Assembly (NCBI GenBank): GCA_031385325.1
Contig: JANNBJ010000181.1
Coordinates: 1-64,000 of the forward strand
Reading direction: 5' to 3'
From: SYFY01 sp031385325
Lineage (GTDB): Bacteria; Pseudomonadota; Gammaproteobacteria; Pseudomonadales; Azotimanducaceae
DNA: 64,000 nucleotides
The notes under the pieces are model-generated. The model was not told the DNA's origin, searched no databases, and saw nothing but the letters and a program-made list of their open reading frames with translations. The translations under genes and the position numbers were made by a program. Of the stretch, positions 41,613 to 51,217 are shown piece by piece (within the stretch, counting starts at the first letter, position 1; the number at the start of each line of letters is the position of its first letter).

Positions 41613-42910
41613 TGCGGGTACTCCACTGGACTCACAGAATTTGAAGGGCTGGAACCACCCGAAGCGCCTGAGAGGATTGGACCGATTGCGGTTCGCCCCA
41701 ACAGTCGCTCGATTTCGATCAACGCGCGTTGACCCCGCAGACCTTCCTCGAGTGCTGCAAGTTGCCCGTCGATCAGCTCGGTTTGTAGGGTGTGCCATTC
41801 CAGTGCCGATGCAGCACCAGCTTCATAGGCGCTGGCCGCAGCGCGAGCGGCCTGGTCGAGAAGCGGCAGCACCTTTTCTTCCCATTGCTGCTGCGATCGG
41901 GCGGCGGACTGATAGATGTCCGTCGCCATGGCGAGCGTTGTTTCGAACGTCAGTTCGGTGACCTCACGTTCGATTTCAAGTGCCGCCAGCTCCGATCGAC
42001 TGGCGTCGATGCCAGGTTGTGCCCTGGCTCGGCTGCCCAACGGAAGACTGACGCTTCCGACCAGCCCAAACCCATCGGTTGCTTCCAGTCTGCGCAGGCC
42101 AATCTGCCATTGCAGATCGGGTGTGCGATCGGCGCTGGCGAGCCTGACGCGAGCCTCCCGGATGTGTGTCTCGTTGGCGAAACGTGCAAGGGTCGGCGCG
42201 GCCATCGTCTCGGCAGTCCATTGGTCGGGCTGGTTCAGCTCCGGTAATCGGACAGGAAGCAACGGTACGTCGATGTTTCCGGGCGTAGGTTCACCCCATA
42301 ACGCACCCAGTTGGCGACTGGACCGGACCCCGGTGAGCTCACATTGCAACTGGACAATTTCGGCCTTTGCGGTGGCCGCCTTGCTGATCCACAGATCAGA
42401 TTCCTGTCCGGCACCAGCTGCCAGGCGGCGTTCGGCAGCGCTTGCGGCCCGCTTTCGTTCTTCAACCGCCGTTTTGAAGATCCGGCATTTCGACCCTGCT
42501 TCGACGACCTGCAGATACCGCCGTGCGGTTTCGGCCAGCAGATCCAGGCGCTTGATTTCTCGATCAACGGTGATTGAGTCGATCTGGGCGTGTGCCAGCG
42601 CGCGGCGTGCTTCGAGTTTGTCGCCTCGTTCAAGCACCGAGCCGATGGTGAACGTCACTTCTGCCGCGTCCAGACCACCATACCCGTGGTTACCGAGCAC
42701 GTTCTCAACGGTGCTACCCACCACACGTGCCGGGGATTGGCCCGCGGCCGCCGAGCGCGCCAGGAAAGTGCTCCGGTAGATCGCAAACACCTTGAGTTCA
42801 GGGTGCGTGGCCTCCACCCGGGCAAACGCCTCTTCGAGGGTCAGTGGCGCCGCATCCGCCACCGATGTCAGCGTCAGACCTGCGGTCAGCAGGGCCGTTG
42901 TCAATCGCAT
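41609..42910 (-). CDS. czcC: TolC family outer-membrane channel (CzcC-like)
   Basis: A 433-residue protein. A signal peptide (MRLTTALLTAGLTLTSVADA) is followed by LTLEEAFARVEATHPELKVF, the usual TolC/CzcC start. Long helical repeats follow (ETARRYLQVVEAGSKC, KAATAKAEIVQLQCELTG and the C-terminal AYEAGAASALEWHTLQTELI). It forms the outer-membrane duct of the tripartite pump. Order on the minus strand is czcI-like, czcC, czcB, czcA, with overlaps, so one operon. Confidence 0.92.
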   Translation of the reverse strand: MRLTTALLTAGLTLTSVADAAPLTLEEAFARVEATHPELKVFAIYRSTFLARSAAAGQSPARVVGSTVENVLGNHGYGGLDAAEVTFTIGSVLERGDKLEARRALAHAQIDSITVDREIKRLDLLAETARRYLQVVEAGSKCRIFKTAVEERKRAASAAERRLAAGAGQESDLWISKAATAKAEIVQLQCELTGVRSSRQLGALWGEPTPGNIDVPLLPVRLPELNQPDQWTAETMAAPTLARFANETHIREARVRLASADRTPDLQWQIGLRRLEATDGFGLVGSVSLPLGSRARAQPGIDASRSELAALEIEREVTELTFETTLAMATDIYQSAARSQQQWEEKVLPLLDQAARAAASAYEAGAASALEWHTLQTELIDGQLAALEEGLRGQRALIEIERLLGRTAIGPILSGASGGSSPSNSVSPVEYPQ

Positions 42911-43017
42911 GATGTTCTCCTGCAGGAACTGGAATGTGCCGGGACTAGCCGAACTGTGGTGCAGCCATCAGCGCACAGAGCGCAGTCAGAAGTCCGTTGG
43001 GAAGGTCGGGAATCGCT

Positions 43018-43431
43018 TCAGGAGGTGAGTGGCGGACGGAAGGGGATACCCGGAGGCGGCAACGGCAAGCCGGCCGCAGCATAGGGCTCGAAGGTTGAGG
43101 GATCCTGTCGAGCTGACATGGTTGCATTCACGATTGCGAAAGGCAGCACCGCGTTGCTGCTGCTTTGTGCCTCGTGCATGAACGTATGAAGAAGTCCGAA
43201 GGCGCTCTGATCTTCCGATCCGAAGACTGGCTCATCAGTGCCCACACCGGCATGATCGTGGAGCGCGCCGTGCCCGCTCATCTTGCCATGCTGGTCATCG
43301 TGTTCCAGCAGGTGATGGGTTTGCCCAGCCATGCCGGCTAGCGGCGCGCCAACCAAGCTAAACAGCATGAGGCCGATCATGATCAACGTTGATCGGTGTG
43401 CCGGAGGTCTGGTTGTCGAGGGAACATTCAT
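43018..43431 (-). CDS. His-rich exported protein, CzcI-like
   Basis: A 137-residue protein. A hydrophobic segment near the start (IMIGLMLFSLVGAPLAGMAG) would be a signal peptide or anchor. It is followed by HHLLEHDDQHGKMSGHG and ALHDHAGVG, a metal-binding-looking His/Asp region. The C-terminus is Pro-rich (LPLPPPGIPFRPPLTS). Small His-rich proteins of this type (CzcI) precede czc efflux genes and are thought to act as periplasmic metal sensors or chaperones. The position upstream of czcC supports this. The assignment is by pattern and position only. Confidence 0.6.
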   Translation of the reverse strand: MNVPSTTRPPAHRSTLIMIGLMLFSLVGAPLAGMAGQTHHLLEHDDQHGKMSGHGALHDHAGVGTDEPVFGSEDQSAFGLLHTFMHEAQSSSNAVLPFAIVNATMSARQDPSTFEPYAAAGLPLPPPGIPFRPPLTS

Positions 43432-43740
43432 AAGGGGAGACTAGCCCGGATGCCCCGATCGGGCAAACGTTCTCAATGTTGCGCGTTGCTGCCAATCAAG
43501 CGTGCTCCGGAACTGTCTGGCATTTGCGAAAGCTCGCAACTAGAATTCACGCGCATTCCCGACGGCGTCTTGATTACCCGGTCGCTTCAGTCTGCTGAAG
43601 CCCGTCCCGGTGCATGGACTCGTTGTTCCTGTCGTGTGTTATCCCGGTGGGGGACGATGGGTTTGCCGAATTTATTGGGCACGTCGGGAAAGAAAGGAAC
43701 GTAGGAAAATAGACGGGACATCAAGGAGCACGTACGCCCC
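43432..43740. other. Region upstream of sdhC
   Basis: About 310 bases without a gene. It should hold the promoters of the metal operon (leftward) and of sdhC (rightward). A perfect hairpin CTTCAG-TCTG-CTGAAG lies at 43585-43600. An AAGGAG sits 12 bases before the sdhC ATG. I see no convincing -35/-10 pair. Confidence 0.5.
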
Positions 43741-44127
43741 ATGAGCATCGATAAAATGAACCGGCCAATAAACCTGAACCTGTTTGCGTTCCGGTTTCCG
43801 CTGGCTGCCCTGGCCTCGATCACCCACCGGGTGACTGGCGTACTACTACTGGCCGGTGTTGGCCTGTTGATCTATCTCGCAGACACCGCGCTGTCGTCCG
43901 CCGAAGGTTTTGCCAATGCCAAAACCCTGATCAATGCAGGCGGGTTCGCGACCTTCCTGCTCTGGGCGACCCTTGTCGCGCTGGTCTACCATCTGTTGGC
44001 AGGCATCAAGCACATCCTGCTGGATTTCCATATCGCCGACACCGTACCTGCGGCGTTTGCTGCCTCGATCGCCGTGATCGTCCTCACCCTCATTGATGCT
44101 GCGCTGCTGGGAGTCTGGTTATGGTAG
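43741..44127 (+). CDS. sdhC: Succinate dehydrogenase cytochrome b556 subunit
   Basis: A 128-residue membrane anchor of complex II. It reads NRPINLNLFAFRFPLAALAS and ITHRVTGVLLLAGVGLLIYL, the SdhC signature, then a second and third helix with YHLLAGIKHILLDF, whose His is the likely heme ligand. It anchors the SdhAB head and binds quinone with SdhD. The start is ATG at 43741, or the ATG at 43756. It overlaps sdhD by seven bases. Confidence 0.94.
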   Translation: MSIDKMNRPINLNLFAFRFPLAALASITHRVTGVLLLAGVGLLIYLADTALSSAEGFANAKTLINAGGFATFLLWATLVALVYHLLAGIKHILLDFHIADTVPAAFAASIAVIVLTLIDAALLGVWLW

Positions 44128-44489
44128 CCAACGCAACCTCGTTTGCCCGGTCGGGGCTTGCCGACTTCATCATCCAGCGCATCACGGCAGTCATCATCGG
44201 TGTCTATGCTGTGGTGGTGACGCTGTTCTTTATCGGTAATCCGTCTCTGGATCATGGTGGCCTTACCGCTTTCTTTGGTGGTTTTGGCATGCAGCTGTTC
44301 TCGACTGCCGCAGTGTTATCCACCATTGCCCATGCGTGGATCGGGCTGTGGACAGTGGGGACGGATTATTTGCTGCCGGCCCATATCGGCAAAAGTGCAA
44401 CGACCTTGCGCTTCATCTATCAGATGGGTTGTCTCGGAATTCTCTTCGTTTACCTCGTGTGGGCGATTCAATTGGTGTGGAGTCTGTAG
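44121..44489 (+). CDS. sdhD: Succinate dehydrogenase membrane anchor subunit
   Basis: A 122-residue protein with three membrane helices. It reads SGLADFIIQRITAVIIGVYA, AVLSTIAHAWIGLWTVGTDY (His as probable heme ligand) and a last hydrophobic segment (MGCLGILFVYLVWAIQLVWS). It follows sdhC with a short overlap and its stop touches the sdhA start. Confidence 0.93.
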   Translation: MVANATSFARSGLADFIIQRITAVIIGVYAVVVTLFFIGNPSLDHGGLTAFFGGFGMQLFSTAAVLSTIAHAWIGLWTVGTDYLLPAHIGKSATTLRFIYQMGCLGILFVYLVWAIQLVWSL

Positions 44490-46264
44490 TGGCGCAAATC
44501 AGGAAGATGGAATACGACGGCGTCATCGTTGGCGGTGGCGGTGCAGGCATGCGCGCGGCGCTGCAGCTGGCGCAGTCGGGTCTGAAAACTGCCGTGATCA
44601 CGAAGGTGTTCCCGACCAGATCCCACACGGTGTCCGCACAGGGTGGCATCACGTGCGCGATCGCCAGCGATGATCCCAACGACGACTGGCGCTGGCACAT
44701 GTACGACACCGTGAAAGGGTCCGACTACATTGGCGATCAGGACGCCATCGAGTACATGTGCAGTGAAGGACCGCAGGCCGTGTTCGAACTGGAACACATG
44801 GGTCTGCCGTTCTCGCGAACCGAGTCCGGTCGAATCTATCAGCGACCCTTCGGCGGTCAGTCCAAGAACTTCGGCGAAGGTGGGCAGGCTGCGCGTACCT
44901 GCGCGGCAGCAGACCGAACCGGGCACGCACTGCTGCATACGTTGTATCAGGCCAATGTCAAAGCCAACACAACGTTCCTGAACGAATGGTTTGCGGTTGA
45001 TCTCGTGAAGAACCAGGACGGCGTCGTCGTCGGCGTGGTTGCCATCGAGATGGAAACCGGCGAAGTCGTTTTTGTGCAGTCCAAGGCGACGGTCTTTGCC
45101 ACCGGTGGCGCAGGCCGAATCTATGCCAGCACCACGAATGCACTGATGAATACCGGTGACGGCGTCGGCATGGCCTTGCGTGCCGGTTTCCCGGTGCAGG
45201 ACATCGAGATGTGGCAGTTCCATCCCACGGGTATTGCCGGTGCGGGTGTGCTGGTCACGGAAGGTTGTCGAGGTGAGGGCGGTTACCTCATCAACAAGAA
45301 TGGCGAACGTTTCATGGAACGGTATGCACCCACAGCCAAGGACCTCGCTGGTCGGGATGTGGTGGCGCGCTCGATGATTATCGAGATCATTGAAGGTCGA
45401 GGCGCGGGTCCCGATGGCGATCATGTGCTGCTCAAGCTGGATCATCTGGGCGCCGATGTGTTGAACTCCCGCCTGCCGGGTATCTGCGAACTGGCGAAGA
45501 CCTTTGCCCATGTGGATCCGGTCAAGGAGCCGATTCCAGTCGTGCCGACGTGTCATTACATGATGGGTGGTGTGCCAACCCAGGTGAGTGGTCAGGCGCT
45601 GATGCAGGGTGCAGATGGCGTGGACCGTCCTGTTGAAGGTTTCTACGCCGCCGGTGAAGTGGCCTGTGTATCCGTGCATGGTGCAAACCGTCTCGGTGGC
45701 AACTCGTTGCTCGACCTCGTGGTATTCGGTCGCGCCGCAGGCAAGCACATCGAAGATGTGGTCCGCACCGGGGTGAGCTATCGCAATGCCAGTCAGTCGG
45801 ATCTTGACCAGGCCATGTCACGGCTCAATCGCTGGAACGAATCCACCTCGGCCGGTGAGTCCGTGGCAGTACTGAAGAAAGAACTCCAGACCAACATGCA
45901 GAACAACTTTGGTGTGTTTCGCACCGAGAAGAACATGCAGACGGGTATCCGCAAACTCGCCGAACTGCGTGAACGCATCAGCCGCGGCTATCTGTCCGAC
46001 AAGTCGAACACATTCAACACGGCGCGCCTTGAAGCGCTGGAACTCGACAACCTGCTCGAAGTTGCCGAAGCGACGGCGATAGCCGCTGAAGTGCGCAAGG
46101 AAAGTCGTGGCGCCCATGCGCGGGATGACTACACCACCCGCGATGACACTAACTGGTTGTGCCATTCGATGTATTTCCCTGACGAAAAGCGTGTGGGCAA
46201 ACGCGCCGTCAACTTTGCACCCAAGACCATGCCGGCGTTCCAGCCGATGGAAAGGAAGTACTAA
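44489..46264 (+). CDS. sdhA: Succinate dehydrogenase flavoprotein subunit
   Basis: A 591-residue FAD protein that oxidises succinate to fumarate. The FAD site is VIVGGGGAGMRAALQLAQSG, the flavin-linking His is in TRSHTVSAQGG, and the active-site Arg/His are in the later GRDVVARSM and THCHYMMGG-like PTCHYMMGGVPTQ. I place the start at the GTG at 44489 (overlapping the sdhD stop), since GGAG lies six bases upstream and the length then matches the family; the ATG at 44507 has its AGGAA too close. Confidence 0.95.
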   Translation: MAQIRKMEYDGVIVGGGGAGMRAALQLAQSGLKTAVITKVFPTRSHTVSAQGGITCAIASDDPNDDWRWHMYDTVKGSDYIGDQDAIEYMCSEGPQAVFELEHMGLPFSRTESGRIYQRPFGGQSKNFGEGGQAARTCAAADRTGHALLHTLYQANVKANTTFLNEWFAVDLVKNQDGVVVGVVAIEMETGEVVFVQSKATVFATGGAGRIYASTTNALMNTGDGVGMALRAGFPVQDIEMWQFHPTGIAGAGVLVTEGCRGEGGYLINKNGERFMERYAPTAKDLAGRDVVARSMIIEIIEGRGAGPDGDHVLLKLDHLGADVLNSRLPGICELAKTFAHVDPVKEPIPVVPTCHYMMGGVPTQVSGQALMQGADGVDRPVEGFYAAGEVACVSVHGANRLGGNSLLDLVVFGRAAGKHIEDVVRTGVSYRNASQSDLDQAMSRLNRWNESTSAGESVAVLKKELQTNMQNNFGVFRTEKNMQTGIRKLAELRERISRGYLSDKSNTFNTARLEALELDNLLEVAEATAIAAEVRKESRGAHARDDYTTRDDTNWLCHSMYFPDEKRVGKRAVNFAPKTMPAFQPMERKY

Positions 46265-46266
46265 CC

Positions 46267-46971
46267 ATGCAAGTCAGCGTTTACAGATACAACCCGGACG
46301 TGGATGAAGTACCGCAGATGCGGAGCATGAGTATCGAGCTGCCAGCGGGCAAGGACCTCATGGTGCTTGATGTCATGGAGCTCATGAAAGCCCAGGACCC
46401 GACGTTTTCCTATCGGCGCTCCTGCCGGGAAGGTGTGTGCGGCTCCGATGGCGTGAACATGAACGGCAAGAATGGCCTGGCCTGCATTACGCCGGTTTCG
46501 GAAGTCGCCAAGGGTGGCAAACTCATCCTGCGCCCCTTGCCAGGCTTGCCAGTGGTGCGTGATCTGGTGGTCGACATGACCCAGTTTTATCGTGCCTATC
46601 GCAAGATCGATCCATTCCTCATCAATGACAAGCCAGCACCAGCGCAGGAGCGGTTACAGTCACCCAAGGACCGCGAAGAACTGGATGGCCTCTATGAGTG
46701 CATCCTGTGTGCCTGTTGTTCAACCGCCTGTCCTTCGTTCTGGTGGAACCCTGACAAGTTCATAGGTCCGGCAGGCCTGCTGCAGGCTTATCGATTCCTG
46801 GCCGATTCACGCGACACCGCTACCGCCGAACGTCTGGCCAAGCTGGATGATCCGTTCAGCGTCTTCCGCTGCCGAGGCATCATGAACTGCGTGAGTGTGT
46901 GTCCCAAGGGTCTCAACCCTACGCGTGCCATCGGCAAGATCCGCACGATGCTGATGCAGCAGGGGACCTGA
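46267..46971 (+). CDS. sdhB: Succinate dehydrogenase iron-sulfur subunit
   Basis: A 234-residue electron-transfer subunit. The [2Fe-2S] cysteines are in YRRSCREGVCGSDGVNMNG and LACIT, and the C-terminal [4Fe-4S] and [3Fe-4S] cysteines in YECILCACCSTACPSFWW and CRGIMNCVSVCPKGLNP. It takes electrons from SdhA to the quinone site. It starts two bases after sdhA, with its stop followed by a strong hairpin. Confidence 0.96.
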   Translation: MQVSVYRYNPDVDEVPQMRSMSIELPAGKDLMVLDVMELMKAQDPTFSYRRSCREGVCGSDGVNMNGKNGLACITPVSEVAKGGKLILRPLPGLPVVRDLVVDMTQFYRAYRKIDPFLINDKPAPAQERLQSPKDREELDGLYECILCACCSTACPSFWWNPDKFIGPAGLLQAYRFLADSRDTATAERLAKLDDPFSVFRCRGIMNCVSVCPKGLNPTRAIGKIRTMLMQQGT

Positions 46972-46979
46972 CGCGGATT

Positions 46980-47003
46980 CACCGGCGATAAAAAACGCCG
47001 GTG
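46980..47003 (+). terminator. Hairpin after sdhB
   Basis: CACCGGCG-ATAAAAAA-CGCCGGTG is a perfect 8-bp stem, nine bases behind the sdhB stop. The loop, not the tail, is A-rich, so it may pause or stabilise the sdh mRNA rather than fully stop transcription. Confidence 0.5.
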
Positions 47004-47027
47004 TGACGCCGATGATTCAGGTTCTCG

Positions 47028-47049
47028 ACTACAGTACTTCACTACAGTA
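47028..47049. repeat. Direct repeat upstream of sucA
   Basis: ACTACAGTA occurs at 47028-47036 and again at 47041-47049, 13 bases apart, and the second copy lies in an imperfect dyad (CTTCACTACAGTAGTTGAAG). Its place 25 bases before sucA suits a regulator site, but none is known to me. Confidence 0.3.
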
Positions 47050-47073
47050 GTTGAAGGATCAGGAGCAGACGCC

Positions 47074-49929
47074 TTGGATACTTACAACGAACGCATGCGC
47101 AGGAGTTCACATCTGGCGGGCACCAATTCCGCCTATGTCGAGTCGATCTACGAAAATTACCTCAGCGATCCCAATTCGGTATCGCCGGAGTGGCGCGCTT
47201 ATTTCAATCAATTGCCGCACGTAGCCAGTGCGGTGCATGGCGAAACACCTCACCGTGCGGTCATTGCGCACTTCGAACGGGTTGGCAGAAACCGTCTGAA
47301 GGCGCGTCCGGAAAAAGTCTCGGCAGACATCCGCAGCGCGCATGAAATCAAACAGATGTATCTGGCTGATCTCATCGCCGCCTACCGGCGGCGTGGACAC
47401 ATGAAGGCGAACCTTGATCCGTTGGGGCTCATGTCACGCCATGTGATGCCGATTCTCGACATTGCATATCACGGCCTGACACCTGCTGACTTTGACGAGA
47501 TGTTTGACACCGGTACGCTCGAATTTCCCGCCGAGCGCGGCAACCTGCGAGAGATCCTGGCGGTACTTGAAGCCACCTACTGTGGTTCGGTTGGCGCCGA
47601 GTTCATGCACATCGTCGATGCCGGTGAACAGATGTGGGTGCAACAGCGACTGGAAAGGGTGCGTTCCAGACCGGTTTACTCCGGCGCCGAAAAGCGGATG
47701 CTGCTGGAGCGTCTGAGCGCAGCCGAGGGGCTGGAAAAATACCTTCACAGCCGATATCCGGGGACCAAACGCTTCGGCCTGGAAGGGCTTGAGAGCCTGA
47801 TCCCGAGTTTGCACGCGTTGTTGCAGCGGCTGGGCGGGCACGGGGTAAAGGAAGCGGTACTCGGCATGCCACACCGAGGGCGCCTGAATGTGCTCGTTAA
47901 CATTCTTGGCAAGAATCCCTCGTTACTGTTTGCAGAGTTCGATGGCAAGGCAGCGCCCCTGCAGGGCAGCGGTGATGTGAAGTATCACCAGGGCTTTTCG
48001 ACCAACATCATGACACCGGGTGGCGAGATGCATCTGGCCATGGCGTTCAACCCCTCACATCTGGAGATCGTGGCACCGGTCGTTGAAGGCTCGGTTCGGG
48101 CCCGGCAGGATCGGCGTGGTGACCTGCAAGGGCTCGAAGTCGCACCCATCGTTGTGCATGGCGACGCGGCGTTTGCGGGCCAGGGTGTGGTCATGGAGAC
48201 ATTCCAGATGTCGCAGACGCGTGGTTATCGCACTGGCGGCACGATCCACATCATCGTCAACAACCAGATTGGTTTCACGACCCACGAACAAGTTGATGCA
48301 CGTTCGACGGACTACTGCACGGAAATTGCCAAGATGGTGCAGGCGCCCATTTTCCATGTGAATGCTGATGATCCGGAGGCAGTGCTTTTTGTCACGCGTC
48401 TGGCCGCGGACTATCGACAGGAATTCCGCAAGGATGTGGTGATCGATCTCATCGGCTATCGGCGCCGCGGGCACAACGAAGCCGAAGAGCCTTCGAAAAC
48501 GCAGCCGATCATGTATCAGAAAATCCAGAAACATCCGACGACCCGCACGATCTACCTCGAGAAGCTGGTCAGGGAAAAGGTTGTGACTCAGGCGGATGGC
48601 GACACCATGGCGGAAGTGTATCGACAGTCGCTGGAGGCAGGCGAGAGCGCAGCGCTTGCGATCGTTCGGGACGCGCAGTCGGCCCTGGCCGTGGACTGGT
48701 TGCCCTATCTCGGGCATGACTGGGATACACCAGCCGATACGCGTGTTTCAGCCGCAGTATTGCGCAGTGTCAATGCTCGCATCGAAGCGTTGCCCGAACA
48801 CTTTGTCCTGCATCCGCAGGTGAAAAAAATCATTGAAGATCGTCATCGCATGGCCGCCGGTGCCATGCCGGTGAACTGGGGGTTTGCCGAGATCATGGCT
48901 TACGCCACGCTGCTTGATGCGGGCGTGACGGTTCGGCTGACGGGTCAGGACGTTGGTGTTGGCACGTTCAGTCATCGCCATGCGGTGGTTCACAACCAGA
49001 AGAACGGTGATCGCCATTGTTTGCTGGATGGTCTGCTGGATGGTCAGCCGGATGGTCAGAAAGGAGGCGCGCCCTTTCATATCTTCGATTCGCTGTTGTC
49101 CGAAGAGGCTGTTCTGGCATTTGAGTATGGTTATGCCACTAGTCGACCAAGATCGCTGGTGATCTGGGAAGCGCAGTTCGGTGACTTTGCCAATGGTGCG
49201 CAGGTGGTGATCGACCAGTTCATTTCTTCAGGTGAAACGAAGTGGGGACGCCTGTGCGGACTGACGCTGCTGTTGCCGCACGGCCAGGAAGGCGCTGGTC
49301 CCGAGCATTCTTCAGCGCGACTCGAACGTTTTCTGCAAATGTGTGCGGAGCACAACATGCAGGTGTGCATGCCCAGCACGCCGGCACAGGTATTCCACAT
49401 GATTCGTCGGCAGGCGATTCGACCGTGGCGGGTCCCGTTGATTGCCATGACACCGAAGAGTCTGCTGCGCCACAAGCTCGCCGTCAGCACCATGGACGAG
49501 CTGGCACTGGGTCATTTCCAGTGTGTCATCGGTGAGGTGGATCCCCACGAACCGACGGCCATCACCCGAGTGGTGATGTGCAGTGGCAAGGTGTACTACG
49601 AGTTGCTGGAGGCGCGGCGAGAAGCTGGCGCCAGGCACATTGCCATCGTTCGCATCGAGCAGCTGTATCCGTTCCCTGAGGCAGAGCTTGCGCGGATCAT
49701 CGCCCCTTACCAGCATCTTGAAGAAGCCACCTGGTGCCAGGAAGAACCCATGAACCAGGGGGCCTGGTATTCAAGCCAGCATCACCTGCGTCGTGTGGTT
49801 CTGGAACACGGCGAAACGTTGTACCTCACCTATGCTGGTCGTGAGCCGCATGCAGCACCGGCGCCGGGTTATGCCAGCCTGTTCAATCAGCAACAGCAGA
49901 AACTGGTGCAAGACGCACTGTTTGGCTGA
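47074..49929 (+). CDS. sucA: 2-oxoglutarate dehydrogenase E1 component
   Basis: A 951-residue thiamine-diphosphate enzyme that decarboxylates 2-oxoglutarate. The N-terminal helix reads SAYVESIYENYLSDPNSVSP, the E1 active part has GMPHRGRLNVLVNILGK, and GDAAFAGQGVVMETF is the ThDP/Mg motif. The C-terminal half has RLTGQDVGVGTFSHRHAVVH and LLPHGQEGAGPEHSSARLER. The start codon is TTG, with AGGAG eight bases upstream. It heads the sucAB-lpd-sucCD run. Confidence 0.97.
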   Translation: MDTYNERMRRSSHLAGTNSAYVESIYENYLSDPNSVSPEWRAYFNQLPHVASAVHGETPHRAVIAHFERVGRNRLKARPEKVSADIRSAHEIKQMYLADLIAAYRRRGHMKANLDPLGLMSRHVMPILDIAYHGLTPADFDEMFDTGTLEFPAERGNLREILAVLEATYCGSVGAEFMHIVDAGEQMWVQQRLERVRSRPVYSGAEKRMLLERLSAAEGLEKYLHSRYPGTKRFGLEGLESLIPSLHALLQRLGGHGVKEAVLGMPHRGRLNVLVNILGKNPSLLFAEFDGKAAPLQGSGDVKYHQGFSTNIMTPGGEMHLAMAFNPSHLEIVAPVVEGSVRARQDRRGDLQGLEVAPIVVHGDAAFAGQGVVMETFQMSQTRGYRTGGTIHIIVNNQIGFTTHEQVDARSTDYCTEIAKMVQAPIFHVNADDPEAVLFVTRLAADYRQEFRKDVVIDLIGYRRRGHNEAEEPSKTQPIMYQKIQKHPTTRTIYLEKLVREKVVTQADGDTMAEVYRQSLEAGESAALAIVRDAQSALAVDWLPYLGHDWDTPADTRVSAAVLRSVNARIEALPEHFVLHPQVKKIIEDRHRMAAGAMPVNWGFAEIMAYATLLDAGVTVRLTGQDVGVGTFSHRHAVVHNQKNGDRHCLLDGLLDGQPDGQKGGAPFHIFDSLLSEEAVLAFEYGYATSRPRSLVIWEAQFGDFANGAQVVIDQFISSGETKWGRLCGLTLLLPHGQEGAGPEHSSARLERFLQMCAEHNMQVCMPSTPAQVFHMIRRQAIRPWRVPLIAMTPKSLLRHKLAVSTMDELALGHFQCVIGEVDPHEPTAITRVVMCSGKVYYELLEARREAGARHIAIVRIEQLYPFPEAELARIIAPYQHLEEATWCQEEPMNQGAWYSSQHHLRRVVLEHGETLYLTYAGREPHAAPAPGYASLFNQQQQKLVQDALFG

Positions 49930-49949
49930 CCGTCAACAAGAGCAAAGAC

Positions 49950-51152
49950 ATGGACATCAAGACCCCGCCGTTTCCGGAATCCGTGAGTGAAGGCACGATT
50001 GCCGCCTGGCATGTTCAGCCTGGCCAGACTGTCCGCCGGGATGCCCTCTTGGTTGAGATCGAAACCGACAAGGTGGTTCTGGAGATTGTTGCACAGAGCG
50101 ATGGCACGCTTACGTCGATCATCAAGGACACTGGCGAGACGGTGCAGGGTGAAGAAGTCATAGGCACCTTCTCTGTCGAAGCGGTCGCTGAACGCGAATC
50201 GGTTCGCGATGCCGGGATCTCCGCCACAGCTTCTGACCGCGAGCCTGTCTCCGGCCCGGCAGCCCGTAAGCTTGCAGACGAGATGGGTGTCGAAATTACG
50301 GATGTCAAAGGTAGCGGTCGCGATGGACGCGTTACCAAGGAAGACGTTGCAAGAACAGCAGCGGAACGTCAGTCACAGACACCGGTGGCGGCGGCGCTTG
50401 CGATTCCCGGTGCCAGCACACTGCTCGGTGAGGAGACCGCCACCGGTGATCGTGTTGAGCGCCGCGTCCCGATGACCCGATTGCGAGCCAGTGTTGCGAA
50501 GCGACTGGTTGAAGCACAACACAACGCAGCCATGCTCACCACCTTCAACGAAGTGGACATGACCGGCGTCATGGGTCTGCGCAAGAAGTTCGGTGACGAA
50601 TTCCAGAAGGTGCACAACGGCACGAAGCTTGGCTTCATGAGTTTTTTTGTTCGCGCCAGTGTCGAAGCGCTCAAGCGCTTTCCGGCGGTGAATGCCAGCA
50701 TCGATGGCAGTGACATCGTCTATCACGGCTACTTTGATATCGGTGTGGCTGTTTCCACAGAGCGCGGTCTGGTGGTGCCCATCGTGCGGGATGCCGATGC
50801 GCTGTCACTGGCGCAGATCGAAGATCAGATTTCGGACTACGGTAACCGGGCGCGTGCCGGTAAACTGACGATAGAAGAGATGCAGGGCGGCACGTTTACG
50901 ATTTCCAATGGCGGAATCTTCGGATCATTGCTGTCTACTCCGATCCTGAATCCGCCGCAGACCGGTATTCTTGGCATGCACAAGATCCAGGATCGGCCGG
51001 TGGTAGTGGACGGTCAGATCGTCATCCGCCCGATGATGTACCTGGCACTCTCGTATGATCATCGCTTGATCGATGGGCGCGAAGCGGTAGGCTTCCTCGT
51101 CGCGATCAAGGGTCTCCTGGAAGATCCGGCTCGTATACTGCTCGAGCTGTAA
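49950..51152 (+). CDS. sucB: 2-oxoglutarate dehydrogenase E2 (dihydrolipoyl succinyltransferase)
   Basis: A 400-residue acyltransferase. An N-terminal lipoyl domain contains the lipoylated Lys in VEIETDKVVLEIVA. A peripheral-subunit-binding domain follows (GPAARKLADEMGVEITDVKG). The catalytic domain ends with the active His/Asp in LSYDHRLIDGREAVGFL. It moves the succinyl group to CoA. It starts 20 bases after sucA. Confidence 0.96.
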   Translation: MDIKTPPFPESVSEGTIAAWHVQPGQTVRRDALLVEIETDKVVLEIVAQSDGTLTSIIKDTGETVQGEEVIGTFSVEAVAERESVRDAGISATASDREPVSGPAARKLADEMGVEITDVKGSGRDGRVTKEDVARTAAERQSQTPVAAALAIPGASTLLGEETATGDRVERRVPMTRLRASVAKRLVEAQHNAAMLTTFNEVDMTGVMGLRKKFGDEFQKVHNGTKLGFMSFFVRASVEALKRFPAVNASIDGSDIVYHGYFDIGVAVSTERGLVVPIVRDADALSLAQIEDQISDYGNRARAGKLTIEEMQGGTFTISNGGIFGSLLSTPILNPPQTGILGMHKIQDRPVVVDGQIVIRPMMYLALSYDHRLIDGREAVGFLVAIKGLLEDPARILLEL

Positions 51153-51217
51153 GAAAAAAATCAGGCCAAGTTACTGAATTCATAGATTATTTGAACTTCA
51201 ATTGCCGGGAGAAAGGC

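Noticed and set aside
44468..45748. 426-codon minus-strand frame over sdhA
   Set aside because: Shadow of a strongly conserved gene; composition is His/Gln/Arg-rich.
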